From positions 385 to 64,384 of the forward strand of contig NZ_VCRA01000018.1 of assembly GCF_005938385.1 (NCBI RefSeq): a stretch of DNA of 64,000 nucleotides, written 5' to 3'. The position numbers and the translations under genes were made by a program. The DNA is from Paenibacillus mesophilus. Lineage in GTDB: Bacteria; Bacillota; Bacilli; Paenibacillales; NBRC-103111. The notes beneath the pieces are model-generated. The model worked only from the letters and a program-made list of their open reading frames with translations, was not told the DNA's origin and did not search any database. Below, in pieces: positions 43,688 through 51,897 of this stretch. The stretch's first letter is position 1; each line of letters starts with the position of its first letter.

Positions 43688-43872
43688 TAGCGGAACTGTA
43701 ATCCGCTAAATCGAATATTTCCCGGCTATTTTTGTTATTAGCGGAACTACAGTGCACTAAACCATGAATTTCGTGCTGCCATGGTGGCTAAAAGGCCGAA
43801 TAATGGAAAATAGTTCCGTTATTTTGCCGGCGAGCATGTTTTATCGGTCGTTAGCGGAATATAGTTCCGTTA
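43688..43872. repeat. Cluster of four TAGCGGAACT palindromic repeats
   Basis: Units at 43688-43708, 43738-43759, 43800-43823 and 43850-43872 vary around TTAGCGGAACTATAGTTCCGTTAT. The first and last are palindromic. They fill the gap between prfC and the convergent kinase gene. A related pair lies after zwf. Confidence 0.75.
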
Positions 43873-43913
43873 TACAGCCGCCGCCAACGGGTTTGCTTCG
43901 ATGAGCGGGGCCG

Positions 43914-45404
43914 TCATGCGTCCGCTTGGCGTCCCGATTCGCCGGCGGTTACGTCGCCATCAAACGCCCGTTTCGGGAACGACAGCCGGAACGTCGTGCC
44001 GATGCCGGGTTCGCTGTCCGCTTCAACCGTGCCGCCGTGCGCTTCCGTCAGCTGCTTGACGATGAACAGGCCGAGCCCGGTTTCACCTTTTTCCTTGGAG
44101 CGGGAAGGGTCGGCTTTATAAAATCGGTCGAATATCCGCTCGCGTTCTTCCGGCGTTATGCCCATCCCCTCGTCGCTGATCTCGATGACGGTCCGGTCGT
44201 CCGTTTCTGCCGCGGAGAGCCGTATCGTGCCGAAGTCGGAAAATTGAATGGCGTTTTTGACGACGTTCATCGCGATCTGGATCAGCCTGTCGTAATCGCC
44301 GTGCCAAACAAGCTGCTCGGTACATTCCACCAGCAGTTTTAAGTTTTTTTGCGCTGCGAGCACGTCGAGTGTTTCCGCGACGATTTCGAGAATGTCTTTG
44401 GCCCTATAATCGGCTTTGTTCAGCGTGATCTGGCCGGTCTGCATTTTCTCGATATCGAGCAGCTCGTTGATCAGGCGGATGAGCCGGATCGTTTCTTTCT
44501 CGATAATGCCGTACGCCTTGTGCCGTTCTTCGGGGGTAACGATGCCGGTTTTCAAAGCTTCCACGATGCCGCGTACCGATGTGAGCGGCGTTCGCAGCTC
44601 GTGGGAGACGTCCGACAAAAACTGGCGTCGTCTCGTCTCTGCAATACCCAGCTTATCCGACGATTGCTGAAGCTGGACCGCCATCGCATTGAAATCGCGC
44701 GCCAAATCTCCCAGCTCGTCCGTCCGGGTCATGGCGATCCGCGTATCATACTGCCCTTCCGCGATCGATCCGGCCGCTTGCCGGATTGTCCGGACCGCCC
44801 TGCCCATGCCGCGCGACAGCAGGAAGACGACGATCAACGTAAGGACGAGCGCGGCACCCATGGAATAAAAAATAACCCGGTCCATATCCGTTATCGTTTC
44901 GTTCAGTCCCCGGATCGGCGATACGGCGAACAGCACGATTTCTTCTTTCTTGCCCTTCTGCTTCACCGTTCTTGCCGCCACCATGAGCGGATCGGCCGTT
45001 TGCTTCTCGATGGCGAACGTCTGGTCGTTCTGCACCGTCCATAATTGCTTGCGCAAGCTGTCGATCACTTGCTTATTGCGCAGAGGCTGAGCAAGCATGG
45101 AGTAATCTTTCTCCATCACTTCGCCGTTGCGGTTCATGAGGACAATCGAGATTTTGCGTTCGTTCAAAAAAATACGGAAGTTGGCCAAAGCCGGTCCGGC
45201 GTTTTCCTCCCGCTGCAGGATGCGGGCGATTGCGCGCGTCGAACCGACCAGCTCTTCACTTTTGTTCTTGTAGATGATCCGGTGCTTGGCGAAATAAGTA
45301 AAGGCGGAGCCGAGGAGCGCGAGGAGCAGCAGCGCCACGAGCAGATGGCTGAGGAATTGGCGTTGAAAAAAAGTGAATCGGAATCGTTGCTTGGGCATCC
45401 GCAT
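43914..45404 (-). CDS. Sensor histidine kinase (PhoR/WalK-like)
   Basis: Membrane kinase of 496 residues. Two membrane helices (about 17-38 and 185-205) enclose an outside sensor of about 145 residues. Then HAMP (about 207-258), HisKA with the phosphorylated His in SDVSHELRTPLTSVRG (near 275), and HATPase_c (NVVKNAIQFS, DEGMGI, GETGLGLFIVKQL). All catalytic motifs are intact. It starts 6 bases after the response regulator gene, so they form one operon and a cognate pair. The signal is unknown. The next gene beyond its end is convergent prfC, with a repeat cluster between. Confidence 0.94.
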   Translation of the reverse strand: MRMPKQRFRFTFFQRQFLSHLLVALLLLALLGSAFTYFAKHRIIYKNKSEELVGSTRAIARILQREENAGPALANFRIFLNERKISIVLMNRNGEVMEKDYSMLAQPLRNKQVIDSLRKQLWTVQNDQTFAIEKQTADPLMVAARTVKQKGKKEEIVLFAVSPIRGLNETITDMDRVIFYSMGAALVLTLIVVFLLSRGMGRAVRTIRQAAGSIAEGQYDTRIAMTRTDELGDLARDFNAMAVQLQQSSDKLGIAETRRRQFLSDVSHELRTPLTSVRGIVEALKTGIVTPEERHKAYGIIEKETIRLIRLINELLDIEKMQTGQITLNKADYRAKDILEIVAETLDVLAAQKNLKLLVECTEQLVWHGDYDRLIQIAMNVVKNAIQFSDFGTIRLSAAETDDRTVIEISDEGMGITPEERERIFDRFYKADPSRSKEKGETGLGLFIVKQLTEAHGGTVEADSEPGIGTTFRLSFPKRAFDGDVTAGESGRQADA

Positions 45405-45410
45405 CGGTGG

Positions 45411-46109
45411 TCAGTCCTCCAACTTGTAGCCGACACCCCATATGGTCACGATCCATTGGCGTTCGGGCGTTGCAATTTTGTTGCGCAGCCGCTTGATATG
45501 TACATCGACCGTGCGGTCTTCTCCGTAGTAGTCGAATCCCCACACCGTTTCGATCAACTGTTCCCGCGTGAACACTTTCTTCGGATGGCTGGCGAATAGG
45601 ACGAGCAGCTCGAACTCCTTCGGCGTCAAATTGGCGATAGGCCGGCCGCCGATCGTCACTTCCCGCGATCCGGTGTCGATATGCAGCTCCATGTGCCGAA
45701 TCCGGGTATGTTCGGACGGATCGTGTCCGGATGATTCGGGCCGCCCGGTAGCTTTATAGCGGCGCATGACCGCTTTGACTCTCGCCATCAGCTCAAGCGG
45801 GCTGAACGGCTTCGTCACGTAATCGTCGGCGCCGGACTCCAGGCCCGCGATCCGGTCTTTCTCATCGGTTTTGGCCGTCAGCAGAATGATCGGGGTATCG
45901 GAGATTTTGCGGAATTCCGCGCATAGCTCCAGTCCGTCCCGCCCCGGCAGCATCCAGTCCAGCAGGACAAAGTCCCAATGCTGCCCGCGGAATAGCCGTT
46001 CGGCTTCGCTGCCGTCATGGACGAACACGGCCTGCACGTTTTCTTCGTGGAGAAACAACCGGAGCATTTCGCAAACGGAGCGGTCGTCCTCCGCAACAAG
46101 CATTCTCAC
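45411..46109 (-). CDS. OmpR-family response regulator
   Basis: Transcription factor of 232 residues. The receiver has AEDD, the phosphorylated Asp in FVLLDWMLPGRDG, the switch Thr in LLTAKTDEKD and Lys in VTKPFSP. The C-terminal winged helix is complete (LTPKEFELLVLFASHPKKVF, then TVDVHIKRLRNKI). The GTG at 46109 is chosen because GGAGG lies 7 bases upstream; an ATG two codons later is possible. Co-transcribed with the kinase downstream. A repeat copy lies just upstream. Confidence 0.94.
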   Translation of the reverse strand: MRMLVAEDDRSVCEMLRLFLHEENVQAVFVHDGSEAERLFRGQHWDFVLLDWMLPGRDGLELCAEFRKISDTPIILLTAKTDEKDRIAGLESGADDYVTKPFSPLELMARVKAVMRRYKATGRPESSGHDPSEHTRIRHMELHIDTGSREVTIGGRPIANLTPKEFELLVLFASHPKKVFTREQLIETVWGFDYYGEDRTVDVHIKRLRNKIATPERQWIVTIWGVGYKLED

Positions 46110-46151
46110 TTTGGCACCTCCGCTAGTAGGCAAGCTGATACGGTCTGTTTC

Positions 46152-46253
46152 TTGTATAGAAAATGATGCGAAGCCAATTTCTATAGATAACGGGGGCTCC
46201 CCCAGAAGTAACAGGAATAAGCTACGAAGCAGATCTTCACTTCTGGGCGATTT
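46152..46253 (+). repeat. Full copy B of the 102-bp stem-loop repeat
   Basis: Aligns along its length with copy A at 35326-35427. The arms CCCAGAAGT (46201-46209) and ACTTCTGGG (46239-46247) enclose AGGAATAAGCTACGAAG and an inner GAAG/CTTC hairpin. It lies in the 386-base gap upstream of the response regulator. The rest of that gap (46254-46495) has no ORF but holds another repeat (46327-46378). Confidence 0.8.
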
Positions 46254-46326
46254 GATAACGATAAAGAATGTTTAAGTTCGCTAAAGTGTTAAAGCGAAAT
46301 GCGGCATTCTTTACCAAGGAAACCTT

Positions 46327-46378
46327 CCGCTTAATCGCGGTCGCTCATCTTCGAAGTACTTCGATAAACGTTTTACTT
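46327..46378. repeat. Dispersed repeat shared with 57551-57602
   Basis: About 50 bases with common core CTTCGAAGTA-NN-TCGATA-N-ACGTTTT after a CCGCT-AAT-GCGG start. The second copy is in the gap after trxB. Confidence 0.6.
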
Positions 46379-46495
46379 ATAAGCATATTCGGTTATGGGA
46401 GCGGTTGCAATACTTTGCCGCAAATCAAACAACCGCCGAAACGTCGGGGGATACGACGAACGGCGGCTGTTATATGCGGCGGATCGATAAGCGGC

Positions 46496-46711
46496 TTATT
46501 TGGCTCCGGCATCCAGCTGACTTTTTAAAGTAGCGGCCATGCTGCTTTGTTCCGCTTGTCCGCTATGCTCCCAAATCAATTCGAACAGGACTCCGAGTCC
46601 GGGCAGCGCCTTGTCGTCGCCGCCGATCGAGTCGTTGATCACTTCGATCAGCTCCTCAGCCGATTTGTCGTGAACGCGTTGAATGATCGCTTGCCGTAAG
46701 CTTAAAATCAT
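46496..46711 (-). CDS. sspI: Small acid-soluble spore protein SspI
   Basis: Minor spore protein of 71 residues, expected to be made in the forespore under sigma-G. The SspI pattern is clear: ILSLRQAIIQRV at the start and LPGLGVLFELIWEH in the centre. GGAGGT lies before the ATG. In Bacillus sspI also lies beside the TrmH-type methyltransferase gene ysgA; here the RCK and methyltransferase genes are the next genes, divergent. This supports an endospore-forming host. Confidence 0.93.
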   Translation of the reverse strand: MILSLRQAIIQRVHDKSAEELIEVINDSIGGDDKALPGLGVLFELIWEHSGQAEQSSMAATLKSQLDAGAK

Positions 46712-46847
46712 GATGTGACCTCCGGTTTCGTCGTTCTCGTAAGTTAATATGCACACAACTGTCGGGGTTCATGTATGGTCCCGAAGGCTGGAATATGGTG
46801 CCGCGGTGTCGGTGTGGTATAATAAGAATCATAAAGGCTGCAGGAGC

Positions 46848-46905
46848 GGGTCCCCGAAAAGCATTAGGAATCGGCCTCGCAGCATAAGCTTCACTTTTTG
46901 GGGTA
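46848..46905 (+). repeat. Divergent copy C of the stem-loop repeat, in the RCK gene leader
   Basis: Arms CCCCGAAAAG (46852-46861) and CTTTTTGGGG (46894-46903) pair over 10 bp. The loop TTAGGAATC and the AGCATAAGCTTCA end align with copies A and B. The stem bases differ from A and B but pairing is kept. It ends 17 bases before the start codon of the RCK gene. Confidence 0.65.
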
Positions 46906-46922
46906 CAGAAGGGAGCATGGGA

Positions 46923-47594
46923 ATGAAAACGAAGCAATACGCCGTTATCGGAATGGGACGTTTCGGTTCAAGCGTCGCCATGTCGCTGTACAAGCTGGGC
47001 TACGAGGTGCTCGCGATCGACTCCAGCGAGCAGCGGATGCAGGAAGTTTCCGGCATGGTCACCCATGCGGTTCAAGCCGATTCGACCGATGAGGAAGCTT
47101 TGCGGGCGCTGGGCATCCGCAACTTCGATGTAGTCGTCGTAGCGATCGGTCAAGACATTCAGTCGAGCATATTGACGACTTTGATTCTCAAGGACTTGGG
47201 TGTTCCGCTCCTGGTGGTCAAAGCTCAAACCGAACTGCACGGCAAAGTGTTGAAAAAAATCGGAGCCGACAAAGTCATTTTCCCCGAACGGGATATGGGA
47301 CTTCGCGTCGCGCACCATTTAATATCTCCCAATATACTCGATTTTATCGAGCTGTCCGACGATTACAGCATCGTCGAGCTGAAGGCGTCCGCGAATATGA
47401 TCGGTCAAACGCTGCGTCAGCTGGATATCCGGGCCAAGTACGGGTGCAACGTCATGGCGCTTAAAACCGGGGATAAAATGAACATTTCCCCGAATGCGGA
47501 CGATACGATCAAGCATGAAGATATTCTTGTCGTCGTAGGCGAGAACGATCAACTGCGCCATCTGGAACGGGCGTTTGCGGAAGTGGCCAAATAA
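46923..47594 (+). CDS. RCK potassium-channel regulatory subunit (KtrA/TrkA-like)
   Basis: Cytosolic gating subunit of a Ktr-type potassium transporter, 223 residues. The N-terminal RCK Rossmann domain shows YAVIGMGRFGSSVA (nucleotide site) and the acidic end of strand 2 (LAIDSSEQRMQE). The C-terminal RCK_C domain starts near 135 (YSIVELKASANMIGQTLRQL); in this family it can bind c-di-AMP. The second ATG (46923) has the better distance to GGGAG. No KtrB membrane subunit is in the window. Its stop overlaps the start of the methyltransferase gene. The leader carries repeat copy C. Confidence 0.93.
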   Translation: MKTKQYAVIGMGRFGSSVAMSLYKLGYEVLAIDSSEQRMQEVSGMVTHAVQADSTDEEALRALGIRNFDVVVVAIGQDIQSSILTTLILKDLGVPLLVVKAQTELHGKVLKKIGADKVIFPERDMGLRVAHHLISPNILDFIELSDDYSIVELKASANMIGQTLRQLDIRAKYGCNVMALKTGDKMNISPNADDTIKHEDILVVVGENDQLRHLERAFAEVAK

Positions 47595-48397
47595 TGCGCC
47601 GACCGGAACCGATTCTTTCGATCCACAACCCGAGAGTCAAGCTATGGGCGCAGCTTCTGGACAAAAAAGGACGGGACAAGCAAGGCTTGTATCTGGTCGA
47701 AGGCATTCACCTCGTTCAGGAGGCGTTGATATATAATGCAGGAGTCGAGGCGCTGCTATATTCGGAGGAGCGCGGAATCCCGGCCGAGATCGAATCGTAT
47801 GTCCAGGCCGATACGAAGCTGGAATGCGTGCCGGTCAGCGAGCAGGTGCTGGCCAAATGTTCGGATGCTCAGACGCCTCAGCCCGTTATCGCCATTGTCC
47901 GTAAATCGTCCCGGTCGGCGGAAACGCTGCTCGATATTCCGAACGGGTTGGTCGTGGTGGCGGACGGTTTGCAAGATCCCGGCAACCTGGGTACGATCAT
48001 TCGCTCGGCCGATGCGGTCGGAGCGTCCGGCGTCGTATTGGGTCAAGGGACCGTGGACTTGTATAACCCGAAGACGGTCCGCTCCACGATGGGCTCGCTG
48101 TTCCACGTTGCCGTAGCGGAAGCCGATCTGCTGCCGCTGATCGCCAAGGCGAAATCGCACGGCATCCGGCTCGTCAACACGAGCCTGCAGGCGAAACGGA
48201 CGTGCTATGAAGCCGATTTTACCGGAGCTACATGGCTTGTGCTCGGCAATGAAGGGAAAGGCGTCTCGCCTGAAGTGGCCGCACAGATCGACGAGCACGT
48301 CATTATCCCGATGAAGGGGCAAGCCGAGTCGCTTAATGTGGCTATGGCCGCGACCGTGCTGTTGTTCGAGGCTATGCGGCAGCGGGGATCTAACTAG
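47594..48397 (+). CDS. TrmH/SpoU-family RNA methyltransferase (YsgA-like)
   Basis: SAM-dependent 2'-O-ribose methyltransferase of 267 residues. An N-terminal substrate-binding domain (about 1-105; KGRDKQGLYLVEGIHLVQEA) precedes the SPOUT knot domain with its three motifs: GLQDPGNLGTIIRSADAVGA (near 126-145), LVLGNEGKGVSPEV (near 215) and IPMKGQAESLNVAMAATVLL (near 236). Motifs are complete. Probable target is rRNA; the site is unknown. The ATG overlaps the last base of the RCK gene stop codon, so they are co-translated. Confidence 0.93.
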   Translation: MRRPEPILSIHNPRVKLWAQLLDKKGRDKQGLYLVEGIHLVQEALIYNAGVEALLYSEERGIPAEIESYVQADTKLECVPVSEQVLAKCSDAQTPQPVIAIVRKSSRSAETLLDIPNGLVVVADGLQDPGNLGTIIRSADAVGASGVVLGQGTVDLYNPKTVRSTMGSLFHVAVAEADLLPLIAKAKSHGIRLVNTSLQAKRTCYEADFTGATWLVLGNEGKGVSPEVAAQIDEHVIIPMKGQAESLNVAMAATVLLFEAMRQRGSN

Positions 48398-48424
48398 ATG
48401 GGGATATACATTTACAAAGTATAA

Positions 48425-48455
48425 GAAGCGGCCGATGGACATCATCGGCCGCTTC
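48425..48455. terminator. Hairpin after the methyltransferase gene
   Basis: Perfect 13-bp stem GAAGCGGCCGATG/CATCGGCCGCTTC. Poor T-run, probably shared by the convergent genes. Confidence 0.6.
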
Positions 48456-48494
48456 ATAGTAAAAAGCATCCTTGCGGGATAGCGATTCCTGTGA

Positions 48495-48972
48495 TTAGCT
48501 ATGCGGTGCTGTAGAGCATCGGCTGACCAAACGCCGGAATTTGATAAACGATACAATCCTCCATGGAAGAATATAGCCGAATGCTACCATTAGGAACAAT
48601 GCCATTAATGTTTGTGGATCCATGTCGGACAATTCGAAGAACAAACCGTATGATCACAATACCTACGAAAGCCGCGACGAACCCCCAGTTTTTCTTGGCA
48701 TAGATCAGGTTGTCTTCTCTTATCTCGTATTCGGTCGTCCAAATCAGCGGGATTGAGAACACGATGCCAAGACCGAAAGCTGCTCCATAAGCCCAAGCCG
48801 GTAAATTTACGTTCGGGTCCAGCAACAGCGTCACTCCAGGAAGCATGAATAGAAGAGGGACTAATAACCGAATCCCGTTACCTCGTATCGGACGGTACAT
48901 GCTTCTCGTTCTTCTCCACAATACCAATGCCGCTACAGCGGCTACCACTGCATAAAAAGCGCTTCCGTTCAT
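48495..48972 (-). pseudogene. CcdC-like membrane protein (DUF1453), frameshifted
   Basis: Multi-pass membrane protein of the CcdC family, linked in Bacillus to cytochrome c maturation. The first about 115 residues are normal (WRRTRSMYRPIRGNGIRLL, FSIPLIWTTEYEIREDN, FVGIVIIRFVLRIV). The frame then runs into an unrelated tail ending at 48499. One frame over, from about 48630, the expected C-terminus appears: SDMDPQTLMALF, then GYILPWRIVSFIKFRRL, with its own stop at 48495. One extra base (or two missing) near 48630 explains this. The start is the ATG after GAGGTGG. It could be a true mutation, a sequencing error or, less likely, programmed shifting. Confidence 0.8.
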
Positions 48973-49069
48973 TTTGCGGGCCACCTCATAGATGAAATAT
49001 ACAAAAAATAGACAGCCACTAATATATCATATTCCCTTTGGGAGATAAACCTAATTTATGTACTCGGTG

Positions 49070-49123
49070 TTGACGAAGGAGAGCGATTTGGTTACAGTGT
49101 TCATATACCCATACGGGTATATG
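49070..49123 (+). promoter_or_regulatory. Promoter and CstR-type operator of the sulfur operon
   Basis: TTGACG (49070-49075), 17 bases, TACAGT (49093-49098). Directly after it lies the palindrome CATATACCC-ATAC-GGGTATATG (49102-49123), the ATACCC/GGGTAT form known for CsoR/CstR repressors. Confidence 0.75.
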
Positions 49124-49224
49124 TAAATCGTCGGATTGCTGCGGGTGTCACCGTCAACTGGTAGGGGGCCGTATGAATGCTGTTTAACCTGCCTGCTGCA
49201 ATACCAGATTTTTTTTGCGGTGAA

Positions 49225-49244
49225 ACATACCCCTATGGGTATGT
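49225..49244. promoter_or_regulatory. Second CstR-type operator
   Basis: Perfect palindrome ACATACCC-CTAT-GGGTATGT, 34 bases before the start codon of the TusA-rhodanese gene. Confidence 0.75.
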
Positions 49245-49277
49245 AATTAAACAATCATTTTCGGGAGGTTGTAATCG

Positions 49278-49850
49278 ATGACAGCTTTGCAAGCGGATCG
49301 GATTTTGGAGTGCGAGGGGCTGGCGTGTCCGATGCCGGTCGTCCGGACCAAGAAAACAATCGATGACATGAAAGCAGGGGAAGTGTTGGAGGTGCGGGCA
49401 ACGGATAAAGGCTCGGTCGCCGATCTGTCGGGCTGGGCCGGTCGTACAGGTCACCACTATGTCGGCATGAAGGAGGAAGACGGGGTTTACCGTCATTTTA
49501 TCCGGAAAGCCGAAGCTTCCGATACGAAAGCGGACATGAGCTATCCGCATACGGTAACGAATGAGCAGCTTCGGTCCGAGCTTGAATCGGGCGGAAGCGC
49601 AACGATCATCGATGTGCGGGAACCCGCCGAATATGCTTTTGGCCGTATACCGGGCGCGGTTTCGATTCCGCTCGGAGAAATCGAGACGCATATTGCGCAG
49701 CTTGATCCCGATAAACAATACTTTATCGTATGCCGTTCCGGCAATCGCAGCGATACGGCCTGCCGGATGTTGAGCGCCAAAGGGTTCAGACATATCCGCA
49801 ATGTAGTTCCCGGAATGTCGCAGTGGACTTACGAGGTTGAGAAAGATTAA
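49278..49850 (+). CDS. TusA-rhodanese fusion sulfurtransferase (CstA-like)
   Basis: Persulfide carrier of 190 residues. The TusA domain (about 1-75) has the active Cys near 17 in LECEGLACPMPVVRTKK. The rhodanese domain (about 92-188) has the active Cys near 152 in FIVCRSGNRSDTACRML. S. aureus CstA has a further rhodanese domain in front; here it is missing. It should pass sulfane sulfur between low-molecular thiols, proteins and the downstream dioxygenase-like enzyme. GGGAGG lies before the ATG. First gene behind two CstR-type operators, 24 bases before the next gene. Confidence 0.9.
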   Translation: MTALQADRILECEGLACPMPVVRTKKTIDDMKAGEVLEVRATDKGSVADLSGWAGRTGHHYVGMKEEDGVYRHFIRKAEASDTKADMSYPHTVTNEQLRSELESGGSATIIDVREPAEYAFGRIPGAVSIPLGEIETHIAQLDPDKQYFIVCRSGNRSDTACRMLSAKGFRHIRNVVPGMSQWTYEVEKD

Positions 49851-49873
49851 GCCCGAGAAGGAGGCGAATTTGC

Positions 49874-51010
49874 ATGGCAAACGTGTCGTCGATTACGGCA
49901 CAACAGCTGCATGCCGTTATGAATTCCAGCCAAGAGGCGTTCATTCTAGACGTTCGCAATAAGGAAGAATATTCCTCCTGGAAAATTGAAGGCCATACGA
50001 CGAAGTCGATAAATGTGCCTTATTTCAACTTTCTGGATGAGGACGAGAGAAATTACAAAGATTTGCCGAAAGACCGGAACATCGTCGTCGTATGCGCCAA
50101 AGGGGGATCGGCGCAATTCGTCGCCGGGCTTCTGGCGGATAAAGGGTACATGGCCTCGGTCCTAGAAGGCGGGATGTTGGCGTGGAGCCAATTTTATTAC
50201 CCGACGGTAGTAGCATCCCATTCTTCTTTGAAATTCATCCAGATCAACCGGTTGTCCAAAGGATGCTTGTCCTACGTTATCGTTTCCGAAGGTAAGGCGA
50301 TGGTCGTGGACCCCGGTCACAATATCGAGATTTACACGGAGCTTGCGAAAGAGCATCTTTTCACGATCGAGCACGTTGTCGACTCCCATTTGCATGCCGA
50401 TCATATCTCGGGAGGGAGGGCACTGGCCGAATTGACAGGGGCGACCTACTACATTTCTTCCGGAGAAGTGAAAGGGACCGACCTGCATTACGAACCGCTG
50501 GAAAACCACGCTTCGATCCGCTTCGGTCAAGCGGAAGTGGATGTGCTCGCCATCCCGACGCCGGGTCATACGCCGGGCTCCACTTCGTTTCTGCTGAACA
50601 ATGCCTATTTGATGTCGGGAGATACGATTTTCGTAGGCGGATTGGGGCGGCCCGATCTGGGCGGCAAGCCGAAGGAATGGGCGGAAGATTTGTACGATAC
50701 CGTGTTCCATAAAGTGAGCAGGTTGTTGGACGATGTCCTCGTTCTGCCCGCACATTATGCGGATATTAGCGAAATGAACGCAGACGGCATAGTCGGAGCG
50801 ACGCTCGGCCATATCCGGACTAACAATGACATCATGATGAATGCCGATCGGGAATCATTTACCGAGCAAGTGGCCGGAGCCGCCGACACGGAGAAGCCGC
50901 CGAACTTTGAAGAGATCGTGGCCATTAACAGAGGAGAGCAGCATGTAGTGCCGGAACGCGCTGCAGAATTGGAAATAGGGCCGAACCGGTGCGCGGTACA
51001 CCATCATTAA
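49874..51010 (+). CDS. Rhodanese-metallo-beta-lactamase fusion (persulfide dioxygenase, CstB/ETHE1-like)
   Basis: Protein of 378 residues expected to oxidise thiol persulfides. An N-terminal rhodanese domain (about 8-110) has Cys near 73 in VVCAKGGSAQF. It is followed by an MBL-fold domain (about 120-345) with the iron-ligand motif HLHADHISGG (near 173), the next His in PTPGHTPGSTS, the Asp in MSGDTIFVGGLGRPDLGG and a last His in LPAHYADI. In S. aureus CstB the rhodanese parts lie after the MBL domain; here the order is reversed. GAGAAGGAGG lies before the ATG. Between the TusA-rhodanese and TusA genes. Confidence 0.9.
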   Translation: MANVSSITAQQLHAVMNSSQEAFILDVRNKEEYSSWKIEGHTTKSINVPYFNFLDEDERNYKDLPKDRNIVVVCAKGGSAQFVAGLLADKGYMASVLEGGMLAWSQFYYPTVVASHSSLKFIQINRLSKGCLSYVIVSEGKAMVVDPGHNIEIYTELAKEHLFTIEHVVDSHLHADHISGGRALAELTGATYYISSGEVKGTDLHYEPLENHASIRFGQAEVDVLAIPTPGHTPGSTSFLLNNAYLMSGDTIFVGGLGRPDLGGKPKEWAEDLYDTVFHKVSRLLDDVLVLPAHYADISEMNADGIVGATLGHIRTNNDIMMNADRESFTEQVAGAADTEKPPNFEEIVAINRGEQHVVPERAAELEIGPNRCAVHHH

Positions 51011-51030
51011 GCGGAGGAGGAATACGCAAT

Positions 51031-51255
51031 ATGGCACATTTGATCGTAGACGCCAAAGGGCTTGCTTGTCCGATGCCGATCGTCAAGGCGAAGAAAGGAA
51101 TGGACAGTCTGGAAACGGGTCAAATTATGGAGCTGCAGGCAACCGACAAAGGGGCGATGTACGATTTTAGGGCATGGGTGAGCCAGACGGGGCACGAACT
51201 GTTGGAGACGAAACAGGAAAACGGGGTATTTATTTTTATCGTACAGAAGAGATGA
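51031..51255 (+). CDS. TusA-family sulfur carrier
   Basis: Protein of 74 residues, a single TusA (SirA) domain. The active Cys is near residue 13 in DAKGLACPMPIVKAKKGM. It resembles the N-terminal domain of the 49278 fusion, so it may be a stand-alone duplicate of it. GGAGGAGG lies before the ATG, 20 bases after the previous stop. Expected to carry sulfane sulfur as a persulfide. Confidence 0.93.
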   Translation: MAHLIVDAKGLACPMPIVKAKKGMDSLETGQIMELQATDKGAMYDFRAWVSQTGHELLETKQENGVFIFIVQKR

Positions 51256-51272
51256 TTTTTTTTGGGCAAATC

Positions 51273-51291
51273 ATATACCCATACATGTATA
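51273..51291. promoter_or_regulatory. Imperfect CstR-type operator inside the sulfur operon
   Basis: ATATACCCATACATGTATA matches the left half of 49102-49123 and is weaker on the right. Suggests a second regulated start before the DsrE-like gene. Confidence 0.5.
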
Positions 51292-51316
51292 AGTAAATAG
51301 TCGAAAGGTGATGAGG

Positions 51317-51799
51317 ATGACGGATAAGAAGGAAAAGACGACCATCGTTCTATTCAGCGGGGAATTGGATAAAGCGATCGCGGCTTTCATCATAGCGAAC
51401 GGGGCGGCGGCGTACGACCATGAAGTGACGATCTTTTTTACGTTCTGGGGATTGAACGCGCTGCGCAAAGATTCGCCGGTACCGGTGAAGAAGGGTTGGC
51501 TCGAGAAGATGTTCGGGGCGATGATGCCGCGCGGGGCGGATCGGCTCGGTTTGTCCAAAATGAATTTCGGCGGGATCGGTCCCCGAATGATCAAGCACGT
51601 AATGAAGAAGCATCGTGCGCTGACGCTTCCCCAATTGATCGAGCTGGCTCAAGAGCAAGGCGTTAAGCTAGTCGCTTGCACGATGACGATGGAACTTCTT
51701 GGCTTGCAGGAGGAAGAGCTGCTGGACGGAATCGAATACGCGGGGGTTGCCGCTTATTTGGGCGATGCCGCCGATGCGAAGGTGAATTTGTTTATATAA
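51317..51799 (+). CDS. DsrE/DsrF/DrsH-family protein
   Basis: Protein of 160 residues with the DsrE-like fold (TTIVLFSGELDKAIAAFIIA, HEVTIFFTFWGLNALRK). A Cys near residue 125 in LVACTMTMELLG is at the usual active position of this peroxiredoxin-like group. Such proteins are found with TusA and rhodanese genes in sulfur-trafficking operons. AAAGGTGATGAGG precedes this ATG. A CstR-type half site lies just upstream, so it belongs to the same stress regulon. Confidence 0.9.
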   Translation: MTDKKEKTTIVLFSGELDKAIAAFIIANGAAAYDHEVTIFFTFWGLNALRKDSPVPVKKGWLEKMFGAMMPRGADRLGLSKMNFGGIGPRMIKHVMKKHRALTLPQLIELAQEQGVKLVACTMTMELLGLQEEELLDGIEYAGVAAYLGDAADAKVNLFI

Positions 51800-51858
51800 G
51801 TTATAGAAACCCGCCCCTTCCGACTGTTGTTGTCTTCGCCATGGTTGTCTGCAATAAT

Positions 51859-51876
51859 ATACCTATACCGGTATGG
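51859..51876. promoter_or_regulatory. CstR-type operator before cstR
   Basis: ATACCTATACCGGTATGG contains the palindrome ATACCGGTAT (51865-51874) and lies 22 bases before the cstR start, near a TTGTCT-17-AATAAT promoter-like pair. Suggests autoregulation. Confidence 0.55.
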
Positions 51877-51897
51877 ATGGAAGGAAGGGCGTTCGCG

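Noticed and set aside
42731..43757. Long minus-strand open frames across prfC
   Set aside because: They mirror codon bias of the GC-rich RF3 gene. RF3 is complete with all GTPase motifs on the plus strand.
46820..46922. c-di-AMP (ydaO-type) riboswitch in front of the RCK gene
   Set aside because: Such riboswitches precede ktrAB-type genes in Bacillus, so I looked for one. The leader is only about 100 bases and lacks the conserved ydaO core. It fits the dispersed stem-loop repeat better.
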